Positions 7,570-11,656 of a stretch of DNA of 11,656 nt are shown here, piece after piece (positions within the stretch are counted from its first letter, which is position 1; every line of letters starts with the position of its first letter). Source of the stretch: Colimorpha sp034178965 (lineage in GTDB: Bacteria; Bacteroidota; Bacteroidia; Bacteroidales; P3). The notes under the pieces are model-generated. The model was not told the DNA's origin. It worked only from the letters and a program-made list of their open reading frames with translations, and searched no databases. The position numbers were made by a program, and so were the translations under genes. Where the stretch lies: the NCBI GenBank assembly GCA_034178965.1, contig JAXFQM010000162.1:1-11656 (forward strand), given 5' to 3'.

Positions 7570-8939
7570 CGTACAACAACAATAGGGCAGCGATACGCGC
7601 CGCAACGCAATAGATAGATTCCTGCGGGCTGCCGGAGTTCAAATTCCTTCGTTCCCTTGGGATAGGTAACCAAAAGCCGGCCTTTCATGTCGAAAAGTTC
7701 CAACCTGCTTGTGGCTGGAGTCGAAAGAAACGCCTTGCCAACACAAGGGTTGGGATAAACGTCAAGGTGCTCTTTCTCAAGAAGGCTAATGCCTACATCG
7801 GCGGTGTCGGGCAGAACACAATGGATGTAGTCCACAAGGGGGTGTTGTAGAGCCGACCAATAAGCAGGCAACTCCTCGACGGATAATTTCTTCTCGTTGC
7901 TAATCTCCATGGTCATTTCCAAGATGCCCCGCGTGGCGTTCATATAATCCTGCCTGCCGTTGGGGATGACATACCAATCGCCTCCCGCCAAATATCCTTC
8001 GTTGGCAACTTCGTCGAAAGTCATGCTGGAATGCGCCCTCAACGTATCCACAAATCGTGTGCACACGCGCTCCCACCATCGCCATGCGGGATGTTGCCGT
8101 TCTCGGCTTGTGAAACTGTCCCACGGATAGTTGAGCACCTCGCTGCCACCGTGCAGATTGGCGGCGAGACGGAAACGATGTCGTCCCACATAATCCATCA
8201 TGGCCGTATTTTCTTGTTGTAGGTCATCCAAAGGTGCCGTTCCGAATGGGTCTGGATAGTTACGGTTGAGGTCTACACTGTTGGCGTTGTAGCGCGTGGA
8301 ATATGTCACATTGTCGTTGCCGCCATTGTAGGTTCCGTCTGGGTTGGAGAGGGGGTTGATGAACACCTGTACGCTGTCCAACAGATGGGTGTATTGCGCA
8401 TTGCGTCCATATCCAGAAAGGAGCGTGTCTATGAGGTGCAGCATGAGTTGGAAACCTGCTATCTCGTCTCCGTGCATGGTGGAGGAATAGAAGAACTGTG
8501 GTTTTGCGCTTTCCGGTATGGCATCGCTGGTGAGCCTGACGCACAAGATAAGCCTATTTCTCACACTGTACCCTATCGTGTCAAGTTGGCACAGGTCCGG
8601 GTAGTCTCTTGCAAATCCTTGCATCATTTCCACATACGTCTCGTAAGTGGGGTAACGGTTCCATTGGCGCATTTCCTCCACGTTTTGCGCCATTGTAAGC
8701 GTCTTGGTCTCCCGTGGTACCTCTGTCAGCGAATAGTCGTAGCCCAAATCTCTCAACGCCTTCAACTCCCGTTCATTGCCATACGCCACATAGACAGAGT
8801 CGTGGCGACTATCAATAGACACGGTGCGGCTCAACAGAGACATCTTTCCAAGGTCGGGTTCCGCAAATGTAATGCGTTGCTGCCCATAGGCGACGAGCAC
8901 GCCGCAGCAGGCAAGCCACAACAAGAACAATTCTTTCAT
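7566..8939 (-). CDS. Secreted M14 zinc carboxypeptidase with T9SS sorting domain
   Basis: The 457-residue protein has a signal peptide likely cut in AYG|QQ, leaving Gln20 first. Residues about 95-375 form a peptidase M14 domain. Zinc ligands are His156 and Glu159 in STMHGDE and His263 in NLHGG. Substrate-binding residues are seen in NPDGTYN and SVDLNRNYPDPFG, and the catalytic Glu is Glu345 in MTMEIS. The DLNRNYPD and MTMEIS forms and the WYVIPNGRQDYMN block point to the carboxypeptidase N/E-like branch, as in P. gingivalis CPG70, which removes C-terminal Lys/Arg; the specificity here is not proven. From about residue 388 on a short T9SS tail follows (VYPNPC, LELFDMKGR, PAGIYLLRC). The start overlaps the end of the gtrA-like gene by ATGA and its end overlaps the glycosyltransferase start by TTGA. 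It should act at the cell surface or outside. Confidence 0.92.
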   Translation of the reverse strand: MKELFLLWLACCGVLVAYGQQRITFAEPDLGKMSLLSRTVSIDSRHDSVYVAYGNERELKALRDLGYDYSLTEVPRETKTLTMAQNVEEMRQWNRYPTYETYVEMMQGFARDYPDLCQLDTIGYSVRNRLILCVRLTSDAIPESAKPQFFYSSTMHGDEIAGFQLMLHLIDTLLSGYGRNAQYTHLLDSVQVFINPLSNPDGTYNGGNDNVTYSTRYNANSVDLNRNYPDPFGTAPLDDLQQENTAMMDYVGRHRFRLAANLHGGSEVLNYPWDSFTSRERQHPAWRWWERVCTRFVDTLRAHSSMTFDEVANEGYLAGGDWYVIPNGRQDYMNATRGILEMTMEISNEKKLSVEELPAYWSALQHPLVDYIHCVLPDTADVGISLLEKEHLDVYPNPCVGKAFLSTPATSRLELFDMKGRLLVTYPKGTKEFELRQPAGIYLLRCGAYRCPIVVVR

Positions 8940-9382
8940 TCCGAATTAATTTTTCTAAACGTAAAGAAGTTGTTTGCCAAAAAATTCCACATCATCACCA
9001 CTGCTGTAGCCACTACTTTTGCCACCCAAAAGTCCCAGTCGAGGTTTAGGCACGTGCTCGCGAAAGCGGGGCACGGGACTACCGTACGATTGTGCAGCAC
9101 CAGCACCATTAGTGTATTTATTCCCAAGCCAACCACCGAGACGGCGAAAAACTTCAAATATTCCGCCCCCACCTTCTTGGAGGTGCTTTTCCATGTCCAA
9201 ATGCGGTTGAAAATGAAATTGGTGGTGGCAGCCACAGTGAACCCCATCGCATTCGACAGCAACTCGGGCACGCCTAAGAGACCTTTGCATACTGCCGTGA
9301 TGCCGAAATCTATCGCGGTGCCAGAAACGCCCACCACGCAGAATTTAAAAAAACGGCGCCACAGCAACTGGTACTGCACCAT
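8936..9382 (-). CDS. GtrA-family four-helix membrane protein
   Basis: GtrA-like proteins are small inner-membrane proteins thought to help move lipid-linked sugars across the membrane; the direct evidence is limited. This one has 148 residues, the usual size. Four hydrophobic helices lie near residues 10-32, 38-60, 76-97 and 117-140. The two family repeats are clear: NFIFNRIWTWK at 55-65, after helix 2, and WNFLANNFFTFRK at 132-144, at the C-terminus. The ATG at 9382 directly abuts the TAA of the upstream gene (TAAATG), and the stop overlaps the carboxypeptidase start by ATGA. A glycosyltransferase is encoded two genes downstream, so a joint role in glycan assembly is a reasonable inference but not shown. 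Confidence 0.93.
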   Translation of the reverse strand: MVQYQLLWRRFFKFCVVGVSGTAIDFGITAVCKGLLGVPELLSNAMGFTVAATTNFIFNRIWTWKSTSKKVGAEYLKFFAVSVVGLGINTLMVLVLHNRTVVPCPAFASTCLNLDWDFWVAKVVATAVVMMWNFLANNFFTFRKINSE

Positions 9383-10015
9383 TTAGAACTGCTTTTCTTG
9401 GTCGCTGTGAATGATGCCCGTCTTGCGGATGCGCACCGTGCGGATAGCGTTTCGAGGCTTGCTGATGCGCGGGCCTACTTTCTTTTTGCGGGGTATTTGC
9501 TTCACCTCGCCGCTGCCGTTCACGTCCAACCCATAGACCTTCTCCGTATCCAAATTGCATTGAATGCGCCAATAATGCCCACAACCACCTTCTGTGAGGT
9601 AAATATCGTTGGCCAATTTGCCTTTGGCCTTGTCGTCCCAAATAAAGTTCACCCAAACGATGCGGTAGCCGTGCACGTCGGTGAAACCCACGTATTGGCG
9701 CTCGTATTGGCGCAAATGTTCGTCAATAACAGGGCACATCCCCTCCTGGTTTTCGTGGAAACGATTCACGTATGCCAATTTTTTCTGTATGAGTTTTTCA
9801 GTTTGGGCAATCTCCTCGTCGGTGGGGGTAAAGCGGCCGTCCTGGTTCTCCACCATAACATCCACCTCCCAGTCTTTGTGGAACGCCCAACCGTGGTAAT
9901 TGCCGCCCGCCACCTCCGCACATTTCCAAACCTCTTCAGGATTGATGCGGTCCTGTGCCGACAACATGGCCGACACCATGGTGAACGCCAACAATATAAT
10001 GAAATTCCGTTTCAT
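9383..10015 (-). CDS. Secreted protein of unknown function with basic C-terminal tail
   Basis: The 210-residue protein starts at the ATG at 10015; the frame is open further upstream, but that part covers the promoter and has no signal peptide. Residues 1-20 are a signal peptide with likely cleavage in LSA|Q, leaving Gln21 first. The mature chain has four cysteines (32, 94, 145, 153) that could form two disulfides, a charged middle part, and a conserved-looking GGCGHYWRIQCNLDTEKVYG block (143-162) followed by DVNGSGE. Residues about 171-199 are strongly basic (PRKKK, PRISKPR, RKTG). No T9SS tail or lipobox is seen, so it is likely periplasmic. I do not recognise the family. It is the first gene of the minus-strand operon, about 25 bases after the -7 box, and its stop abuts the gtrA-like start. 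Confidence 0.85.
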   Translation of the reverse strand: MKRNFIILLAFTMVSAMLSAQDRINPEEVWKCAEVAGGNYHGWAFHKDWEVDVMVENQDGRFTPTDEEIAQTEKLIQKKLAYVNRFHENQEGMCPVIDEHLRQYERQYVGFTDVHGYRIVWVNFIWDDKAKGKLANDIYLTEGGCGHYWRIQCNLDTEKVYGLDVNGSGEVKQIPRKKKVGPRISKPRNAIRTVRIRKTGIIHSDQEKQF

Positions 10016-10036
10016 ATTCGAATAACTTTTTGGCGA

Positions 10037-10056
10037 TGCAAAAGTACGAAAAAAAA
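10037..10056 (-). promoter_or_regulatory. Bacteroidota-type promoter of the minus-strand operon
   Basis: Read on the minus strand, T8-CG is followed by TACTTTTG (10046-10039), which fits TAnnTTTG; the ATG is about 25 bases further on. The 20-base block differs by one base from that at 1131-1150. It is back to back with the atoD promoter, whose -7 box lies about 65 bases away. Confidence 0.65.
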
Positions 10057-10081
10057 CGCTAATGGTTGAAAGTTTTTCAAT

Positions 10082-10120
10082 CTTTTTCCGTCCATTAGAA
10101 AAAAAAAACTTATATTTGCA
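10082..10120 (+). promoter_or_regulatory. Bacteroidota-type promoter of the atoD-kal unit
   Basis: TATATTTG at 10111-10118 fits TAnnTTTG and follows an A-rich tract and a CTTTTTCC block at 10082. The atoD ATG is 112 bases after the first base of the -7 box. Layout and bases resemble the promoter at 3620-3660. Confidence 0.65.
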
Positions 10121-10128
10121 AATTGTAA

Positions 10129-10186
10129 CCAAAAGTAATCCAACCCTTGAAAGCAGTGAGATACAATGGTTAACCGTATCTTTTGG
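10129..10186 (+). other. Possible folded leader of the atoD-kal transcript
   Basis: CCAAAA (10129-10134) can pair with TTTTGG (10181-10186), enclosing GATAC/GTATC (10160-10164 with 10176-10180). The inner loop includes the 8-bp palindrome GGTTAACC (10168-10175). These lie in the expected leader of about 100 bases. No known riboswitch class is recognised. Confidence 0.25.
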
Positions 10187-10222
10187 AACACAGGGAGTAG
10201 CAATATTAATATCGAATAAACC

Positions 10223-10870
10223 ATGAATAAGTTTGTAACTGTACAACAAGCCGCTGAAAAGATCCATGATGGAATGACCATTATGGTAGGCGGGTTCCTT
10301 GGCGTGGGCAACCCTATTGCCCTCATAGATGCCTTGGTGGAGAAAGGGGTGAAAGACCTCACCATCATCTGCAACGACACTGCATACCCTGAGGTTGGTG
10401 TGGGCAAACTCATTACCAATCATCAAGTTAAGCGTCTAATTGCCACACATATAGGCACCAATAACAACACCATAGACCAAATGAACAGCAAGGAGTTGGA
10501 AGTGGAGTTGTGCCCACAAGGCACCTTGGCAGAACGAATCCGTGCCGCTGGCGCAGGGCTGGGCGGCGTGCTGACACAGACTGGCCTGGGCACCGTGGTG
10601 GAAGATGGCAAACAGAAACTGACCATTGACGGCAAGGAATACTTGCTGGAGAAACCTGTGCACGCAGACGTGGCCATCATTGGCGCCAACATCAGCGACG
10701 AATTGGGCAACCTGGTCTACAAAGGCACTTCGCAAAACTTCTCGCCCATGATGGCCACCGCTGCCGACACCGTCATTGTAGAACCGCAAGAAATCGTGAA
10801 GGCTGGCGCCATTGAGCCAGAAAACGTAAGGACCCCATACATCTTCGTAGACTTCATCATCCAAAAATAA
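10223..10870 (+). CDS. atoD: Acetoacetate:butyrate CoA-transferase subunit A
   Basis: This 215-residue protein matches the A (alpha) subunit of family I CoA-transferases. The complex moves CoA between butyryl-CoA and acetoacetate (or acetate), a step at the end of lysine and acetoacetate fermentation. Seen in the sequence are VTVQQAAEKIHDGMTIMVGG with GFLGVGNP (24-31), the CoA-binding glycine-rich signature; CNDTAYPEVGVGKLI (50-64); ELCPQGTLAERIRAAGAGLG (95-114); and VHADVAIIGANISDELGNLV near 146-165. The catalytic glutamate of the family is in the B subunit, which is not encoded in the window, so this subunit needs a partner from elsewhere. It is the first gene of a unit with kal, 106 bases downstream. 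Such genes sit with kam, kdd and kce in lysine-fermenting bacteria, which supports AtoD over other CoA-transferases. Confidence 0.92.
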   Translation: MNKFVTVQQAAEKIHDGMTIMVGGFLGVGNPIALIDALVEKGVKDLTIICNDTAYPEVGVGKLITNHQVKRLIATHIGTNNNTIDQMNSKELEVELCPQGTLAERIRAAGAGLGGVLTQTGLGTVVEDGKQKLTIDGKEYLLEKPVHADVAIIGANISDELGNLVYKGTSQNFSPMMATAADTVIVEPQEIVKAGAIEPENVRTPYIFVDFIIQK

Positions 10871-10878
10871 CAGGGTGC

Positions 10879-10947
10879 GCCTTGTTCGCAACTACGCGCC
10901 CATCTATGCCTGATGGCGCTGCGCGGGCGAAGGCCTTTCTTTGTTTT
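10879..10947 (+). other. Possible attenuator or RNA-processing hairpin between atoD and kal
   Basis: GCCT and TCGC (10879-10889, with a 3-base bulge) can pair with GCGAAGGC (10927-10934); inside, GCGCC (10896-10900) can pair with GGCGC (10915-10919). A T-rich run (CTTTCTTTGTTTTG) follows. It could lower read-through into kal or protect the atoD message. The stem is imperfect. Confidence 0.3.
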
Positions 10948-10976
10948 GTATCTTATTAATCCTTTTATTATTCATT

Positions 10977-11375
10977 ATGATGGAAAATCCCCAATCCATG
11001 CTGCGCCTGCGCATGAGCGCTAAGGACGCGCACTATGGCGGCAATCTTGTGGACGGCGCACACATGCTGCATCTCTTCGGCGACGTGGCCACCGAACTGC
11101 TTATCATTCAAGACGGCGACGAAGGCCTATTCTGCGCCTACGATATGGTGGAGTTCAAAGCTCCTGTCTATGCTGGAGACTACATTGAAGCTTACGGCAA
11201 AATCAGCTATGTGGGCAACACTAGCCGCAAGATGGAGTTTGAGGCCTATAAGGTCATCAAAACACGCCCCGACATCAGCGACAGCGCTGCCGACGTGCTG
11301 GAAGAGAAGATATTGGTTTGCCGTGCCAGCGGCACCTGCGTAACTCCTAAACAGTGCCAACGCAAAAACAATTAA
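10977..11375 (+). CDS. kal: 3-aminobutyryl-CoA ammonia-lyase
   Basis: This 132-residue hotdog-fold enzyme removes ammonia from 3-aminobutyryl-CoA to give crotonyl-CoA, the last amine-releasing step of lysine fermentation to butyrate and acetate. The match to known Kal proteins covers the whole chain: LRLRMSAKDAHYGGNLVDGA (9-28), LFGDVATELLI, DGDEGLFCAYDMVEF (46-60), APVYAGDYIEA, VGNTSRKMEFEAYKVI (79-94), the PDIS-SAADVL block and the end VCRASGTCVTPK. I start at ATG 10977 (MMENPQ); ATG 10980 is equally possible. A TTG at 10941 would add a hydrophobic stretch unknown in this soluble family. The gene follows atoD on the same strand and is followed by a strong terminator, so the unit holds only these two genes; kamA, kamDE, kdd and kce must be elsewhere. 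Confidence 0.94.
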   Translation: MMENPQSMLRLRMSAKDAHYGGNLVDGAHMLHLFGDVATELLIIQDGDEGLFCAYDMVEFKAPVYAGDYIEAYGKISYVGNTSRKMEFEAYKVIKTRPDISDSAADVLEEKILVCRASGTCVTPKQCQRKNN

Positions 11376-11396
11376 GTTTAGCAACTTTTCGTATCT

Positions 11397-11439
11397 AGAG
11401 CCCCCTCTCCCCTAACGGAGAAAAGGGGCTCTCTTTTTT
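11397..11439 (+). terminator. Rho-independent terminator of the atoD-kal unit
   Basis: AGAGCCCC (11397-11404) pairs with GGGGCTCT (11425-11432); TCTCC (11406-11410) can pair with GGAGA (11417-11421) inside. T6 follows at 11434-11439. It begins 21 bases after the kal stop. Confidence 0.88.
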
Positions 11440-11602
11440 CCCACGTACGCAACGGCAAAATACTGAATACATGTCAACTAACACAATAAACTTGCGGCAC
11501 GTTCTCCAAAAACCGCATTGTCGGCTCCTATAGACAACATAGGCACCTGCAGTGCACCCCTCCCGCCATCTGCTTGGCGGCAACGCGCCTGCACGCTGTG
11601 GG
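11440..11602. other. Non-coding end region
   Basis: From the kal stop to the window end about 280 bases hold no gene. Between the terminator and the terminal palindrome I see no credible open frame, promoter or RNA gene. Confidence 0.5.
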
Positions 11603-11656
11603 CACACATCTCCTGCTTATCTCCCACCATGGTGGGAGATAAGCAGGAGATGTGTG
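11603..11656. repeat. Perfect 54-bp palindrome at the window end (likely assembly fold-back)
   Basis: The last 54 bases equal their own reverse complement: arms of 27 bases meet without a spacer at the centre CCACCA|TGGTGG (between 11629 and 11630). The palindrome stops exactly at the window's last base. Such a spacer-free perfect repeat is unstable in cells and is a typical fold-back signature at a contig end. Bases 11630-11656 may therefore be an artefact. Confidence 0.9.

Noticed and set aside
8385..9386. Open frame of 333 codons on the plus strand across the carboxypeptidase and gtrA-like genes
   Set aside because: Antisense to two well-supported, overlapping genes; no recognisable domain and no promoter.
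10016..10426. Longer N-terminus for the unknown secreted protein, starting at 10426
   Set aside because: It would cover both divergent promoters and the start of atoD, and would bury the signal peptide inside the chain.
10941..10976. Hydrophobic N-terminal extension of kal from a TTG codon
   Set aside because: Kal is a soluble hotdog enzyme; the ATG at 10977 or 10980 gives the normal N-terminus.
11395..11607. Open frame of 70 codons on the minus strand at the right end
   Set aside because: It covers the kal terminator, has no family features and runs into the palindrome region.
1..11656. Mobile elements, CRISPR arrays, tRNA or rRNA genes
   Set aside because: No transposase, integrase, spaced direct repeats or cloverleaf-like sequence was seen by reading both strands.

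Overview
The window looks like a contig end from a member of the order Bacteroidales (phylum Bacteroidota), probably an uncultured or metagenome-assembled one; the genus cannot be named from this sequence. The signs are promoters of the Bacteroidota form TAnnTTTG, AT-rich start regions without clear Shine-Dalgarno sites, two proteins with type IX secretion (T9SS) C-terminal sorting domains, a Bacteroidota-type glutaminyl cyclase, signal peptides that leave Gln at +1, and an atoD-kal pair from lysine fermentation.

Left part (1-3592, + strand): the C-terminal two thirds of an MBOAT O-acyltransferase runs in from the left edge. After a promoter come a small two-helix membrane protein and elongation factor P (efp). 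Next is a pair of lipoprotein genes 11 bases apart: a zinc-dependent type II glutaminyl cyclase (M28 fold) and a small Rieske-like protein that has lost both ligand histidines.

Middle (3593-5734, + strand): a monocistronic gene with its own promoter, a leader of about 100 bases and a strong terminator encodes a 637-residue secreted protein (choice-of-anchor J, beta region, Omp28/thioredoxin-like domain with CGYC, T9SS tail).

Right-middle (5956-10046, - strand): five genes form a very tight operon read right to left: unknown secreted protein, GtrA-family membrane protein, T9SS M14 zinc carboxypeptidase, family-2 glycosyltransferase, MmcQ/YjbR protein. One junction is an exact stop/start abutment and three are 4-base overlaps (ATGA, TTGA, ATGA), which implies translational coupling. 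The operon starts from a promoter back to back with that of the next unit.

Right end (10111-11439, + strand): atoD (acetoacetate:butyrate CoA-transferase subunit A) and kal (3-aminobutyryl-CoA ammonia-lyase), two steps of lysine fermentation to butyrate, closed by a terminator. The catalytic B subunit of the transferase is not in this unit. The remaining bases hold no gene, and the window ends in a perfect 54-bp palindrome that I read as an assembly fold-back.

The glutaminyl cyclase has likely substrates in the window: all three proteins with a signal peptidase I type signal sequence are predicted to begin with Gln after cleavage. I see no phage, transposon, CRISPR or RNA gene.
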